Below the pieces are notes generated by a model. It saw nothing but the letters and a program-made list of their open reading frames with translations. It was not told where the DNA came from and did no database searches. 64,000 nt of DNA from Actinomyces gerencseriae DSM 6844 (GTDB taxonomy: Bacteria > Actinomycetota > Actinomycetes > Actinomycetales > Actinomycetaceae), in the NCBI RefSeq assembly GCF_000429265.1, contig NZ_AUBN01000015.1, forward strand, positions 1 through 64,000, read 5' to 3'. Positions within the stretch are counted from its first letter, which is position 1. Each line of letters begins with the position of its first letter. This document shows, one piece after another, positions 38,615 through 49,268 of the stretch. The position numbers were made by a program, and so were the translations under genes.

Positions 38615-40366
38615 GTGACGCCCCCTCCACCCACTGTGCTGACGCGCCCGGTGCGCTACCGCAGCGACACCGGGCTGCTGCTCGAGCGCCTCGCCCGCAC
38701 CGGCCTCATCACCACGACCACCGACGACGCCGCCGGAGGCCCGCGCCCGTTGGACGTCGTGCTGCTGGAAAGCGCTGATATCGCCACCAAGACCTCCCGC
38801 ACCACGATCGCGGTTCTTCAGGCCTCCGTCCGACTGACCTGCACGGGGGAGGCCGTCGTGGTCGAATCGCTCCCCAGGGCGGCCGCCGACGGCGAGGCCG
38901 CGCTGGCCCGCCTGCGAGACGCCCTGGGGGCGCACGTCACGCTCGACGCACCGGGACGCCTCGAGCTCGCCATCGCCCCCGCCCCCGACGACGGCTCCCT
39001 GGAGGAGCGCGAGCGTCTGACCGCTCCCTCCACCCTCGAGCCCCTGCGCGTCCTGGCGTCGAACCAGGTGGACCACGCGCATCTGCCGCTGGTGGCGGGC
39101 GTCGTCGCCTTCGACTACCTGGCGACCTTCGAGACCCTGCCGGAGGTGGCGATGGGGGCCAACACCTGCCCCGACTACCTCTTCTACGACGCCCGCATCA
39201 TCCTCGTCATCGACCACCCCACGCGGGAGGCCGTCCTCGTGGGGGCCAGCGTGGACGCCGCCGGGCTGGCCGAGCGGATCGAGGAGCTGGCCGAGCGAAT
39301 CGAGGCCATCGAGACCGCGGGCGCAGGGCCGAGCGCCGTGAGCGAGGCCCGGACGCCGGACGGGGCGACCACCGCGCCGCCGGACTCGATCGCAAGCGCC
39401 TCCCGCCCGGAGGTCCACGCGATACCCACCCGGTCCGACGCCGAGTACGCCGCCGTCGTGGAGTCCATGAAGGAGTCGATCTCCGCCGGAGAGGTCTACC
39501 AGGTGGTGCCCTCCCGCGGCTTCACCCTGCCCTGCCCCGACGCCCTGGCCGCCTACCACCGGCTGCGCGAGACCAACCCCAGCCCCTACATGTTCTACAT
39601 CGGCGCCCCGGACTTCGAGCTGCTGGGAGCCTCCCCCGAATCGGCCCTGCTGCACTCGGCGCGCACCGGCCACGTCGCCATCCGCCCCATCGCCGGCACC
39701 CGCCCGCGGGGGCTGAGGCCCGACGGCGGCATCGACCATGAGCGGGATATCCGTCTGGAGCTGGAGCTGCGAACGGACGCCAAGGAGGTCGCCGAGCATG
39801 TCATGCTCGTGGACCTGGCCCGCAACGACGTCGCCCGGGTGTCGGTCCCCGGCACCCGCCGGGTCGAGGACCTGATGCGCGTGGACCGCTACAGCCGCGT
39901 CATGCACCTGGTCTCCGAGGTCTCCGGGCGGCTGGCTCCGGAGTTGGACGCCCTGGACGCCTTCCGCGCCTCCATGACCATGGGCACGCTCACCGGCGCT
40001 CCGAAGCTGCGCGCGGCCGAGCTGATCCGCGCCGCGGAGGGGGTGCGCCGCGGCTCCTACGGCGGCTCGGTCGGCTACGTCAGGGGCGACGGCGAGCTGG
40101 ACACCTGCATCGTCATCCGCTCCGCCTTCGTGAGAGGCGGTCGGGCCCTCGTGCAGGCCGGGGCGGGCGTGGTCGCCGACTCCGTCCCCGCCGCCGAGGC
40201 CGCCGAGACCGTGCACAAGGCCAGCGCGGTGCTGGCCGCCGTCGCCGCCGCCCAGGGGGCGGAGCTCGTCATCGACTCCGGAGCGGGCCCCGAGCCCGCC
40301 GGCACCGGGGCCGTCAAGGGCTCGCCCGCTCCCCGGAGCAGTTCCCGGACCAGTGAGGGGGCCTGA
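38615..40366 (+). CDS. trpE: Anthranilate synthase component I
   Basis: A 583-residue chorismate-binding subunit that makes anthranilate with TrpG. The N-terminus carries the Trp feedback-binding motif LLESADIATKTSRTTI, like the enteric enzyme's LLES site, so feedback inhibition is expected. The C-terminal chorismate-binding domain shows PIAGTRPRG, ELRTDAKEVAEHVMLVDLARND, and MGTLTGAPKLRAAE. GTG 38615 is chosen from AGGAAGG at about 38602; a GTG-free longer frame exists. Length exceeds the usual 500-520 through an Ala/Glu-rich insert at about 195-245 and a C-terminal tail. Its stop is 1 nt before trpG. Confidence 0.95.
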   Translation: MTPPPPTVLTRPVRYRSDTGLLLERLARTGLITTTTDDAAGGPRPLDVVLLESADIATKTSRTTIAVLQASVRLTCTGEAVVVESLPRAAADGEAALARLRDALGAHVTLDAPGRLELAIAPAPDDGSLEERERLTAPSTLEPLRVLASNQVDHAHLPLVAGVVAFDYLATFETLPEVAMGANTCPDYLFYDARIILVIDHPTREAVLVGASVDAAGLAERIEELAERIEAIETAGAGPSAVSEARTPDGATTAPPDSIASASRPEVHAIPTRSDAEYAAVVESMKESISAGEVYQVVPSRGFTLPCPDALAAYHRLRETNPSPYMFYIGAPDFELLGASPESALLHSARTGHVAIRPIAGTRPRGLRPDGGIDHERDIRLELELRTDAKEVAEHVMLVDLARNDVARVSVPGTRRVEDLMRVDRYSRVMHLVSEVSGRLAPELDALDAFRASMTMGTLTGAPKLRAAELIRAAEGVRRGSYGGSVGYVRGDGELDTCIVIRSAFVRGGRALVQAGAGVVADSVPAAEAAETVHKASAVLAAVAAAQGAELVIDSGAGPEPAGTGAVKGSPAPRSSSRTSEGA

Positions 40367-40367
40367 G

Positions 40368-41021
40368 ATGCGCGTCGTCCTGCTCGACAACCGCGACTCC
40401 TTCGTCTACAACCTCGTCGATCAGTTCGCCGCCCTGGGAGCGAACGTCGAGGTCTACCGCAACAGCGCTCCCGTCACCACGGTGCTGCGCGCCCTCGAGT
40501 CGGGCGGGGACGACCACGCGCGCGCGAGGCGCGGTGAGCGCCCGGTGCTGTGCCTGTCCCCCGGCCCCGGCCATCCCCGCGCCTCCGGCTGCCTGATGGA
40601 GCTGATCGACGCCGCTGTGACCCGGGGCGTCCCCACGCTCGGCATCTGCCTGGGCTTCCAGGCGATCGTCGAGGGCTGCGGCGGCGCCATCGGGAGGGTG
40701 GGGCCCGTGCACGGCCGGAGCGTGCGCGTGGAGCCGACCGGGGCCGGGAGGGCCGATGCCGCCTTCGAGGCTCTCGCCGACGGCCCCCTGGATGTCGCCC
40801 GCTACCACTCGCTGGGCACCCGCGAGCTGCCCGAGGCGCTCGTGCCGCTGGCGGTGACCGCCGCCGCCGACCCCGCCGGGCCCGGGATCGTCATGGCGGC
40901 CCGCCACCGCACCCGGCCCGTTGTCGGCCTCCAGTTCCACCCCGAGTCGGTCCTGACCCCGCAGGGGCCCGGCATCCTGCACGCGCTCACGGCGGGCCTG
41001 GCCGCTGCGGCGGTCACCTGA
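40368..41021 (+). CDS. trpG: Anthranilate synthase component II (glutamine amidotransferase)
   Basis: A 217-residue class I glutamine amidotransferase giving ammonia to TrpE. Nucleophile Cys is in LGICLGFQAI, and the catalytic His-Glu is in VGLQFHPESVLTPQG. The N-terminus VVLLDNRDSFVYNLVDQF is typical of TrpG rather than PabA of another class, though the two cannot be fully separated by motif. ATG 40368 has GAGGGGG just upstream inside trpE. It is not fused to trpD, unlike in some enterics. Confidence 0.93.
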   Translation: MRVVLLDNRDSFVYNLVDQFAALGANVEVYRNSAPVTTVLRALESGGDDHARARRGERPVLCLSPGPGHPRASGCLMELIDAAVTRGVPTLGICLGFQAIVEGCGGAIGRVGPVHGRSVRVEPTGAGRADAAFEALADGPLDVARYHSLGTRELPEALVPLAVTAAADPAGPGIVMAARHRTRPVVGLQFHPESVLTPQGPGILHALTAGLAAAAVT

Positions 41022-41115
41022 CCCGTGCCCCCCGATGTCATCGGACTCTCGCGCGACTCCGTTGATCCCGCCACCTACTCCCATCATCCACGACCAGTAA
41101 TCCTGAGGAGCGACC

Positions 41116-42210
41116 ATGACCCCCGCACCCGCTGAGAACAACGCCATGAGTCCCCCGGTCGCCGGCACGGTCGCCGACGCCGAGGACGCGCACCGTCTTC
41201 TGCGCGGCGTCATCCAGGGCGAGCGCCTGACCCAGGACGAGACCGGCGTCGTCTTCGCCGCGCTCGGTGCCGGCGACCTGTCCGAGGCCGAGACCGCCGC
41301 GCTCCTGGCCGCCCTGCATGCTCGCGGCGAGACCGCCGACGAGGTGGCAGGAGCCGCGAGCGCCTTCCGCGACGCGGCCCGCCCCTTCCCCGAGGTCGCC
41401 TTCCCCCTCGTCGACGTCGTGGGCACCGGCGGCGACGGCATGGGCACCATCAACATCTCCACCGGCGCCGGGATCGTGGCGGCCTCCATGGGCGTGTCGG
41501 TCGCCAAGCACGGCAACCGGGCCGTCTCCTCCAGGACCGGGGCGGCCGACGTCGTCGCCGCCCTCGGCCTGCCCCTGAGCGTTCCCCCCGAGCAGGCGGT
41601 GGAGATCCTGGCCCGCGACCATTTCACCTTCCTGTTCGCCCAGGCCTACCACCCGGCCATGCGGCACGTCGCCCCGATCCGCAGGGCCCTGGCCACGCCG
41701 ACGATCTTCAACGTGCTGGGCCCCCTGCTCAACCCCGCCCATCTGACCTACCAGCTCATGGGCGTGGCCGACCCGGATATCATCGACATGATCGCCGAGA
41801 CGATGGTCAAGCTGGGCCGCAAGCGCGCGCTGATCGTGCACGGGGCCGGCACCGACGAGATCGCCGTCCACGGCACCACCCGGGTGCGCGAGGCCACCCC
41901 TCGCGGCGTCAAGGCCTATGAGGTCGCCCCGGAGGAGCTGGGGGTGCGCCGCTGGGAGCTGTCCGACGTGCTCGGCGGCGACCCGGACGAGAACGCCCGG
42001 CTGCTGCGGGAGGTCTTCGCCGGGCGCGGCCGGCCCGCCCACCGCGACGCCATCGCCGTCAACGCCGGGGCCCTGCTGTACCTGGCGGGGCCGGCGGACA
42101 ACCTGGCCGACGGAACCCGCATGGCGCTGGACCAGCTGGCCAGCGGCCGGGTGTCCGAGCACCTGGGCTCCATGACCAGGGCCGACGGCGTGGACGGTGA
42201 GGCCCGATGA
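41116..42210 (+). CDS. trpD: Anthranilate phosphoribosyltransferase
   Basis: A 364-residue enzyme transferring phosphoribosyl from PRPP to anthranilate. PRPP-binding motif [34 protein letters not shown] and the [11 protein letters not shown] region are all intact. ATG 41116 follows GAGGAGCGACC. It overlaps the trpC-trpB gene by 4 nt (ATGA). The 94-bp gap from trpG holds no signal that I recognise. Confidence 0.95.
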   Translation: MTPAPAENNAMSPPVAGTVADAEDAHRLLRGVIQGERLTQDETGVVFAALGAGDLSEAETAALLAALHARGETADEVAGAASAFRDAARPFPEVAFPLVDVVGTGGDGMGTINISTGAGIVAASMGVSVAKHGNRAVSSRTGAADVVAALGLPLSVPPEQAVEILARDHFTFLFAQAYHPAMRHVAPIRRALATPTIFNVLGPLLNPAHLTYQLMGVADPDIIDMIAETMVKLGRKRALIVHGAGTDEIAVHGTTRVREATPRGVKAYEVAPEELGVRRWELSDVLGGDPDENARLLREVFAGRGRPAHRDAIAVNAGALLYLAGPADNLADGTRMALDQLASGRVSEHLGSMTRADGVDGEAR

Positions 42211-44534
42211 CCGCCGATCGCCCCGACGCCGGGGCCGCCGGCCGCCCTCGGCGCCGCCCCGTGGATGAGCGCCTCATCGCCACCGGCACGGTCCTGGACT
42301 CCATCATCGAGGCGCGCCGCGGGCGCATCTCCGAGCTGCGGGCGCGCTTCGGCCATCTGAAGGAGGCAGACCTGCCCCGCTCGGAGCGCTCCTTCGCCGC
42401 TGCTCTGCGCACCCGCGGCGGCGCCGGCGCCACGCCCCGTCCGGCCCTCATCATGGAGTGCAAGTCGGCCTCGCCCTCGCGCGGGACGCTTCGCACCGCC
42501 TACGATCCGGCCGCGCTGGCGCGGACCTATGCGCCGTGGGCCTCGGCGATCTCCGTGCTGACCGAGCCGGATCGGTTCAACGGCTCCTTCGAGGACCTGG
42601 CGGCGGTCCGCGCGGTGGTGGATGCGCCGGTGCTCTGCAAGGATTTCATCGTCGACCCGGTGCAGGTGCTCGCCGCCCGCTCACTGGGCGCGGACGCGAT
42701 CCTGCTCATGCTCTCGGTGGTCCCCGACGACGTTCACGCCGAGCTGTCCGCACTGGCCCGCCGGCTGGGGATGGAGGTCCTCACGGAGGTCTCCACCCAT
42801 GAGGAGATGCACCGGGCGGCGTCCCTGGGGGCCGCCGTCGTCGGCATCAACAATCGCGACCTGCGCACGCTGTCCACCGACATCTCCCGCACCGAGGAGT
42901 ACGCGCCACTGGCCCCGCCCGGCGTGGTCCTGGTGGGCGAGTCCGGCGTGGAGACGGCCGACGACGTGCGCCGTCTGGCCGGGCTGGTGGACGCCCTGCT
43001 CATCGGATCGGCCCTGTCCGCCGCCGAGGACCCCGCGGCGGTCGCCCGGGCCCTCGCCGCCGCCGTGCCGGTGCCGGGCGGCCCGCCGGCCGGGACCGGT
43101 GGCGCGGGCGTCGGCGGTCCCGACGGGGGCCGGCAGGACCCGGCAGCCGCAGAACCGGCGGCCGAGCGCGAGAGCGGGTCCCACGACCGTGCCCACCATG
43201 CCCATCACGACTGCGCCGATCATGCCGGTCATACTGATCAGTCCGAGCGCATCCACCCGCGCCTGAACGCCTACTTCGGCGCCTACGGCGGGCAGTTCGT
43301 GCCCGAGCTGCTGGTGCCGGCCCTCGACCAGCTCGAGGACGCCTTCATCGACGCGCAGGCCGATCCCGCCTTCGCCGCCGAGCTGGACGAGCTCCTCACC
43401 CGCTACCTGGGCCGCCCCACCCCCGTCACCGAGCTGCGCAACCTGCCGCGCGAGGGCAGAGCCCGCATCTTCCTCAAGCGCGAGGACCTCGTCCACGGCG
43501 GCGCCCACAAGGGCAACCAGGTGATGGGCCAGGCGCTCCTGGCCAGGCGCATGGGCAAGACCCGCATCATCGCGGAGACCGGCGCCGGCCAGCACGGCAC
43601 CGCCACCGCCATGGTGTGCGCGCTGCTGGGCCTGGAGTGCACCATCTACATGGGCGCCACCGACGTGGTGCGCCAGGCCCCCAACGTGGAGCGCATGGAG
43701 CTCATGGGGGCGCGCGTCGTACCCGTGGCCTCCGGCGCGGGCACTCTCAAGGACGCCGTCAACGAGGCGCTGCGCGACTGGACGGCCTCGTTCGCCACCA
43801 CCCACTACCTGCTGGGCACGGCCGCCGGCGCCCACCCCTTCCCGACCATCGTCCACGAGTACCACCGGTGCATCTCGCGCGAGGCGCGCGGCCAGATGCT
43901 CGCCATGACCGGGCGCCTGCCCGACGAGGTCATCGCCTGCGTGGGCGGCGGGTCCAACGCGATCGGCATGTTCAGCGAGTTCATCGACGACGCCGGTGTG
44001 GGCCTGATCGGCGTCGAGCCCGCCGGCGAGGGCATGGACACGTTCCGCAACGGCGCCCCGATCAACAACGGCACCATCGGCATCCTGCACGGGGCCCGCT
44101 CCTACCTCATGCGCACCCCCGAGGGACAGGTCGAGGAGTCCTTCTCCGTATCAGCGGGTCTGGACTACCCCGGCGTCGGCCCTGAGCATGCGTGGCTGGC
44201 CGACACCGGGCGGGCCCGCTACGTCGGCGTCACCGACGACGAGGCCGTCGAGGCCTTCCGGCTGCTGAGCCGCTGGGAGGGCATCATCCCGGCCCTGGAG
44301 TCCGCCCACGCCCTGGCCCAGGCCCTCAAGATCGCCCGCGCCGCGCCGTCGGACGCGCCCGCGCCTCACCTGCTCGTGTGCCTGTCCGGGCGGGGCGACA
44401 AGGACCTGGACCAGGTCCGCGCCCGATTGGGCGGATCGTTCTCCCCCGACTCTGCGGTGGCACGGGCGACGGTCATGGTCGAGGAGATGGGCAGGCGCAC
44501 CGAGTACCTGCCGCTGACGAGGAAGGAGGGCTGA
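42207..44534 (+). CDS. trpCB: Fused indole-3-glycerol-phosphate synthase / tryptophan synthase beta
   Basis: A 775-residue fusion of two pathway enzymes. Residues about 25-290 are Trp[51 protein letters not shown]. Residues about 348-755 are Trp[23 protein letters not shown] lysine in [48 protein letters not shown]. The linker (about 290-348) is Gly/Pro/Ala-rich and then His-rich (7 His in 17 residues, 43180-43230). No in-frame ATG or GTG lies between the two domains, so separate TrpB translation is unlikely. It overlaps trpD by 4 nt. TrpF is absent. Confidence 0.92.
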   Translation: MTADRPDAGAAGRPRRRPVDERLIATGTVLDSIIEARRGRISELRARFGHLKEADLPRSERSFAAALRTRGGAGATPRPALIMECKSASPSRGTLRTAYDPAALARTYAPWASAISVLTEPDRFNGSFEDLAAVRAVVDAPVLCKDFIVDPVQVLAARSLGADAILLMLSVVPDDVHAELSALARRLGMEVLTEVSTHEEMHRAASLGAAVVGINNRDLRTLSTDISRTEEYAPLAPPGVVLVGESGVETADDVRRLAGLVDALLIGSALSAAEDPAAVARALAAAVPVPGGPPAGTGGAGVGGPDGGRQDPAAAEPAAERESGSHDRAHHAHHDCADHAGHTDQSERIHPRLNAYFGAYGGQFVPELLVPALDQLEDAFIDAQADPAFAAELDELLTRYLGRPTPVTELRNLPREGRARIFLKREDLVHGGAHKGNQVMGQALLARRMGKTRIIAETGAGQHGTATAMVCALLGLECTIYMGATDVVRQAPNVERMELMGARVVPVASGAGTLKDAVNEALRDWTASFATTHYLLGTAAGAHPFPTIVHEYHRCISREARGQMLAMTGRLPDEVIACVGGGSNAIGMFSEFIDDAGVGLIGVEPAGEGMDTFRNGAPINNGTIGILHGARSYLMRTPEGQVEESFSVSAGLDYPGVGPEHAWLADTGRARYVGVTDDEAVEAFRLLSRWEGIIPALESAHALAQALKIARAAPSDAPAPHLLVCLSGRGDKDLDQVRARLGGSFSPDSAVARATVMVEEMGRRTEYLPLTRKEG

Positions 44535-44535
44535 G

Positions 44536-45399
44536 GTGTCCCGTTATCCCGAGATGTTCGCGCGCCTGGCCGCCGACGGTCGGGGCGCCTTCGTGCCCTT
44601 CGTCATGGTGGGCGATCCCTCCCCGGACCTGTCCGAGGCCGTCATCGAGGCGCTCATCGATGGCGGCGCGGACGCCCTGGAGCTGGGCATCCCCTTCTCC
44701 GACCCGGTCGCCGACGGCCCCACGATCCAACGCGCCCACATCCGGGCGCTCGAGGCGGACGCCGACTTCACCGCCTGCCTGGATGTGGTCGCCCGCGTAC
44801 GCGGTCGCCACCCCGGGCTGCCCATCGGCATGCTCATCTACGGCAACGTGCCCTTCGCGGTGGGGCTGGAGGAGTTCTACGCCCGGTGCGCGGGCGCGGG
44901 CATCGACTCAGTGCTGCTGCCCGACGTGCCGGTTCGCGAGTCGCAGGCCTTCTCCGCCGCGGCCGAGGCGGCGGGGATCGACGCCGTGTACATCGCCCCG
45001 CCGTCCTCGTCCCCCCGGACGCTGGACGCGGTTGCGGAGTGCTCGCGAGGCTACGTCTACGCCGTCTCGCGCGTCGGCGTGACGGGAGCGGAGCAGGCGG
45101 CCTCCACCGTCGGCCTGGCCGAGTCGGTGGCACGACTGCGGTCCGACGCGGCGGCGCCGGTCATGCTGGGATTCGGCATCTCGCGGCCCGACCAGGTCGC
45201 CGAGGCGATCGCGGCCGGGGCGGACGGGGCGATATCCGGATCGGCGACGGTGAGGATCATCGAGGAGCACGCCCCGGCTCTGCTCGCCACGGACCCCGGC
45301 TCGCCCGCTCGCGACGCCGAGCTGGAGGCGACGACGGCCGAGCTGCGCGAGTTCGTGGAGGTGATGAAGGCCGCCGCCCGTCGCCCCGCTCCCCGGTGA
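44536..45399 (+). CDS. trpA: Tryptophan synthase alpha chain
   Basis: A 287-residue TIM-barrel lyase that cleaves indole-3-glycerol phosphate and channels indole to TrpB. Catalytic Glu and Asp are in ALELGIPFSDPVADGP (Glu49/Asp60 equivalents), with the phosphate-binding LGFGISRPDQV and DGAISGSATV. The start GAFVPFVMVGDP resembles enteric TrpA. GTG 44536 has GGAAGGAGG upstream and begins 1 nt after the trpCB stop. It is the last gene of the operon. A short palindrome (GCCCGTACGGGC, 45402-45413) follows; the next 225 bases have no gene. Confidence 0.95.
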   Translation: MSRYPEMFARLAADGRGAFVPFVMVGDPSPDLSEAVIEALIDGGADALELGIPFSDPVADGPTIQRAHIRALEADADFTACLDVVARVRGRHPGLPIGMLIYGNVPFAVGLEEFYARCAGAGIDSVLLPDVPVRESQAFSAAAEAAGIDAVYIAPPSSSPRTLDAVAECSRGYVYAVSRVGVTGAEQAASTVGLAESVARLRSDAAAPVMLGFGISRPDQVAEAIAAGADGAISGSATVRIIEEHAPALLATDPGSPARDAELEATTAELREFVEVMKAAARRPAPR

Positions 45400-45639
45400 A
45401 GGCCCGTACGGGCGTCGACGGGTCCGTGCGGTCCGAACGTGCTGAACCGATCCCGGTTTCGACGGGGTCGTCACGGCCCTGCGCCTTCATCGGCGCCCTC
45501 GCCGGGAGTGGGCCGCGCGCGCGACCCACGGGACGGCGGGCGTCCGCCTCGCCATCCGCTCCCCCCATCTGGTAGTGTCTTGCGCCATAGTCTTAGACGC
45601 AGGGTTCAATCCTTCCATATCCCTGAAGGACGACGGCCA

Positions 45640-47043
45640 ATGACGGCATCCACTTCCTCCTCTCAACGCAACAAGACGAATTCCCTGGTGATCCGCAGCG
45701 CCGTGGTCGCGGCACTCGGGGGCCTCCTCTTCGGCTTCGACACGGCCGTGATCTCCGGGACGACGGAGAATCTCCGCGAGGTCTTCCATCTCAGCGAGTT
45801 CTCGCTCGGCTTCACCGTGGCGACCGCCCTCATCGGCACCATCGTGGGCGCGATGAGCGCCGGCCGGCCAGCGGACCGCCTCGGGCGCAAGAAGGTGCTG
45901 GGCATCATCGGCATCCTCTACACGGTCTCGGCCCTGGGCTCCGCCCTGGTCTCGAACTGGTACCTGTTCATGCTCTTCCGATTCATAGGCGGGGTCGGGG
46001 TCGGTGGAGCCTCCGTCGTGTCCCCCATCTACACCGCCGAGATCTCCCCGGCCCGCCTGCGCGGACGCCTCGTGGGCCTCGTCCAGTTCAACGTGGTCCT
46101 CGGCATCCTGCTGGCGTACATGTCGAACTTCGTCCTGGCCAAGGTCTTCGACTACTCCGTCGCGTGGCGCTGGATGTTCGGCGTCGAGGCCGTTCCGGCC
46201 GTCATCTTCATCGTGCTCGCCCTGTTCATCCCCGAGAGCCCCCGTTGGCTCCTGGGGCAGGGCCGCGACCACGAGGCCCGGGAGATCATCGCGCGGCTCA
46301 CCCGGTCGCACGACGAGGCCGAGTCCGAGCTCGCCGACATCCAGCGCGCGATACGCGAGGACAGCTCGCTGGGCACCGCCCCCTTCTTCGTGGCGCGCAA
46401 TCGGAAGGTCATCCTGCTCGCCATCGCCATCGCCGCCTTCAACCAGCTCTCGGGCATCAACGCGGTCATGTACTACGCCCCGGACATCTTCCGCATGGCC
46501 GGCGCCCAGAACGATACGGCCTTCCTGTCCTCCATCGCCGTGGGCGCCATGAACCTGGTCGCCACCATGACGGCGCTGACCGTCATCGACAAGTTCGGAC
46601 GGCGCAGGCTCATGGTGGTCGGCTCCATCGGCTACCTCGTCTCCCTGGGGGCCATCGCCACCGTGTTCTTCCTGGCGGGGGACGCCCAGGAGCTCGCCGG
46701 GAGCTCCTCCTTCATCGTCCTGGGCGGTCTGCTCGTGTTCATCGCGGCCCACGCCTTCGGCCAGGGATCGGTCATCTGGGTCTTCATCTCCGAGATCTTC
46801 CCCAGCCGCATCCGCGCCCGCGGCCAGGCCCTGGGATCCTTCACCCACTGGTTCTTCGCGACCGTCATCTCCTGGGGCTTCCCCGCGATCGCCGGCGGGC
46901 TCGGCGGGGGCTGGGCGTTCACCGTGTTCTTCGTGTGCATGCTGGGGCAGTTCGTCTGGGTGCTGACCGTCATGCCCGAGACCAAGGACATCCCGCTGGA
47001 GAAGATGGAGGCCGAGCTCGGACTGGCCGGCGCCGACAGCTGA
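45640..47043 (+). CDS. MFS sugar porter
   Basis: A 467-residue, 12-helix major facilitator transporter of the sugar-porter family, likely a proton-sugar symporter in the cytoplasmic membrane. Family signatures are [14 protein letters not shown], the loop [12 protein letters not shown], the PESPRWL motif, [25 protein letters not shown], and the C-terminal [16 protein letters not shown] 45640 has GAAGGA 10 nt upstream. The sugar cannot be predicted; xylose, arabinose or glucose-type substrates are all known for the family. It stands alone, with a strong stem-loop after it. Confidence 0.92.
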   Translation: MTASTSSSQRNKTNSLVIRSAVVAALGGLLFGFDTAVISGTTENLREVFHLSEFSLGFTVATALIGTIVGAMSAGRPADRLGRKKVLGIIGILYTVSALGSALVSNWYLFMLFRFIGGVGVGGASVVSPIYTAEISPARLRGRLVGLVQFNVVLGILLAYMSNFVLAKVFDYSVAWRWMFGVEAVPAVIFIVLALFIPESPRWLLGQGRDHEAREIIARLTRSHDEAESELADIQRAIREDSSLGTAPFFVARNRKVILLAIAIAAFNQLSGINAVMYYAPDIFRMAGAQNDTAFLSSIAVGAMNLVATMTALTVIDKFGRRRLMVVGSIGYLVSLGAIATVFFLAGDAQELAGSSSFIVLGGLLVFIAAHAFGQGSVIWVFISEIFPSRIRARGQALGSFTHWFFATVISWGFPAIAGGLGGGWAFTVFFVCMLGQFVWVLTVMPETKDIPLEKMEAELGLAGADS

Positions 47044-47068
47044 CAGCACGAGGCGACGCACCTCACGC

Positions 47069-47101
47069 AGTGCCGCGGATCCCGGCCGGGTCCGCGGCAC
47101 T
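47069..47101 (+). terminator. Terminator after the sugar porter
   Basis: AGTGCCGCGGA (47069-47079) pairs perfectly with TCCGCGGCACT (47091-47101), and inner CCC/GGG pairs extend the stem. No U-tract is seen. Confidence 0.6.
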
Positions 47102-47261
47102 GGCGGGTGCTAGAGTGCCTTTCTGGACCTCTGGCCTGGCCGGCTGCGGGGTCCGGCGACCGGGATCCGCCGAGTGCTTCCGGCACTCTTCGTCGGCCCG
47201 TGTGCGCGAACCCTCCTCTCCGGCCACCGACCGCACTCGAATCAAGAAAGCTTCACCAACC

Positions 47262-47522
47262 GTGGCGAACATCAAGTCCCAGATCAAGCGCATCAAGACC
47301 AACGAGAAGGCCCGTCTGCGCAACCAGGCAGTCAAGTCCGAGCTCAAGACCTACGTGCGCCGTGTCAGGGAGGCCATCGACGCCGGTGACAAGGAGGCCG
47401 CCGAGGAGCACCTGAGGAAGGCCTCCCGCAAGCTGGACAAGGCCGTCTCCAAGGGCGTCATCCACAAGAACCAGGCCGCCAACCGCAAGTCCAAGCTCGC
47501 CAGGCGCGTCGCCGCGCTCTGA
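47262..47522 (+). CDS. rpsT: 30S ribosomal protein S20
   Basis: An 86-residue very basic ribosomal protein binding 16S rRNA. Family text: [26 protein letters not shown], then [28 protein letters not shown] 47262 gives the normal length. A possible -10 (TAGAGT, 47111-47116) lies in the 160-nt leader, which is long enough for autoregulatory structure, although none is obvious. A perfect stem-loop follows at 47601-47627. Confidence 0.96.
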   Translation: MANIKSQIKRIKTNEKARLRNQAVKSELKTYVRRVREAIDAGDKEAAEEHLRKASRKLDKAVSKGVIHKNQAANRKSKLARRVAAL

Positions 47523-47600
47523 GAGTCCGACCGTCCGGCGCCGTCGGTCTCATTCGAATTCGCTCGAGTGGCCACGCGCTCCCTCGACGGCAGGAGAGGT

Positions 47601-47627
47601 GGCGCCCCCTCGTGCTGAGGGGGCGCC
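47601..47627 (+). terminator. Terminator after rpsT
   Basis: A 10-bp perfect stem (GGCGCCCCCT with AGGGGGCGCC) with loop CGTGCTG lies 79 nt after the rpsT stop. Confidence 0.65.
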
Positions 47628-47780
47628 CTCGCGACGTCGTCGGCCGTCGTGCGCCACGTCCGTCCTCTGGAGCGACTCGCACCCGTCGGTACGACGACAC
47701 TGGTCGGACGGCGCTAAAATGCTGCGGGCCGGCACGATCCCGGCCGAGCCCGATACCCCTCGACTCAGGCGGGAGCTCGC

Positions 47781-49268
47781 ATGCGCACAGGTTTCGACCG
47801 GGACAAGTACCTGCACATGCAGTCGGCGCGCATCGCCGAGCGCCGCGCCCAGTTCGGCGGCAAGCTCTATCTGGAGTTCGGCGGCAAGCTCATCGACGAC
47901 ATGCACGCCTCGCGCGTGCTGCCCGGCTTCACCCCAGACAACAAGATCGTCATGCTCGCCGAGCTGGCCGACGAGGTCGAGATCGTCATGGCGGTCAACG
48001 CCAAGCACCTCGCCCGCAACAAGGTCCGCGCGGACCTGGGCATCTCCTACGAGGACGACCTGCTGCGCCACATCGACGCCTTCCGCAGCTACGGGCTCTA
48101 CGTGGGCAGCGTTGTCGTGACCCAGTGGACCGACGACAACCGCCAGGCCCACGACTTCAAGCGCAAGCTGGAATCACTGGGCATCACGGTCCACCGTCAC
48201 TTCCCCATCCCCGGCTACCCCGGCGACGTCGCCCGCATCGTCTCGGCGGAGGGCTACGGGCGCAACGAGTACATCGAGACCAGACGGGACCTGGTGGTCG
48301 TCACCGCCCCCGGCCCGGGCAGCGGCAAGATGGCCACCTGCCTGTCCCAGCTCTACCACGACCACCAGCGGGGCCTCTCCTCGGGCTACGCGAAGTTCGA
48401 GACCTTCCCGATCTGGAACCTGCCCCTGGACCACCCGGTCAACATCGCCTACGAGGCGGCCACCGCCGACCTCGACGACGTCAATATGATCGATCCCTTC
48501 CACCTGGCCGCCCACGGCGTCCAGACCGTCAACTACAACCGCGATGTCGAGGTCTTCCCGGTCCTGAGCCGCCTGTTCGAGGAGATCCTGGGCTCCTCGC
48601 CCTACGCCTCCCCCACGGACATGGGCGTCAACATGGCGGGGAACTGCATCTGCGACGACGACGCCTGCCGGCGGGCCGCCAGCCAGGAGATCATCCGCCG
48701 CTACTACCGGGCCCTGGTGGCCGAGAAGCGCGACGCCATCGCCCCCGTCCAGTCCCAGCGGATCGCGCTGCTCATGGCCAAGGTGGGGATGAGCAAGGAG
48801 GACCGTCCCGTCGTGCCGCCCACGCTGGAGGTGGCCGCAGCCACCGGTGAGCCGGCCTCGGCGATCGAGCTGCCCGACGGACGCATCGTGACGGGCAAGA
48901 CCTCGCCGTTGCTGGGGTGCTCCTCGGCGATGCTGCTCAACGCCCTCAAGCTCCTGGCCGGGATCGATGACGACGTCGATCTGCTGGCACCGGCCTCGAT
49001 CGAGCCCATCCAGAAGCTCAAGACCCAGGGACTGGGGAGCCGCAACCCGCGCCTGCACACCGACGAGGTGCTCATCGCCCTGGCCGTGTCCGCCAACGGG
49101 GACGACAACGCCGCGCGCGCCCTGTCGCAGCTGGAGACCCTGCGCGGCTGCGACGTGCACACCTCGACGATCCTGGGCAGTGTGGACGAGGGCATCTTCC
49201 GCGCGCTGGGGGTCCAGGTCACCAACGAGCCGATCTACGCCACCAAATCCCTGTACAGGAAGCGCTGA
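47781..49268 (+). CDS. DUF1846 domain-containing protein
   Basis: A 495-residue cytosolic protein of the widely conserved DUF1846 family. Features: [26 protein letters not shown] near the N-terminus, the Gly-rich [22 protein letters not shown] resembling a nucleotide-binding loop, a [24 protein letters not shown] cysteine cluster, and [17 protein letters not shown]. The biochemical function is not established. It ends directly before ribE (stop codon then ATG with no gap). TAAAAT at about 47715 may be a -10 box 60 nt upstream of the start. Confidence 0.9.
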   Translation: MRTGFDRDKYLHMQSARIAERRAQFGGKLYLEFGGKLIDDMHASRVLPGFTPDNKIVMLAELADEVEIVMAVNAKHLARNKVRADLGISYEDDLLRHIDAFRSYGLYVGSVVVTQWTDDNRQAHDFKRKLESLGITVHRHFPIPGYPGDVARIVSAEGYGRNEYIETRRDLVVVTAPGPGSGKMATCLSQLYHDHQRGLSSGYAKFETFPIWNLPLDHPVNIAYEAATADLDDVNMIDPFHLAAHGVQTVNYNRDVEVFPVLSRLFEEILGSSPYASPTDMGVNMAGNCICDDDACRRAASQEIIRRYYRALVAEKRDAIAPVQSQRIALLMAKVGMSKEDRPVVPPTLEVAAATGEPASAIELPDGRIVTGKTSPLLGCSSAMLLNALKLLAGIDDDVDLLAPASIEPIQKLKTQGLGSRNPRLHTDEVLIALAVSANGDDNAARALSQLETLRGCDVHTSTILGSVDEGIFRALGVQVTNEPIYATKSLYRKR

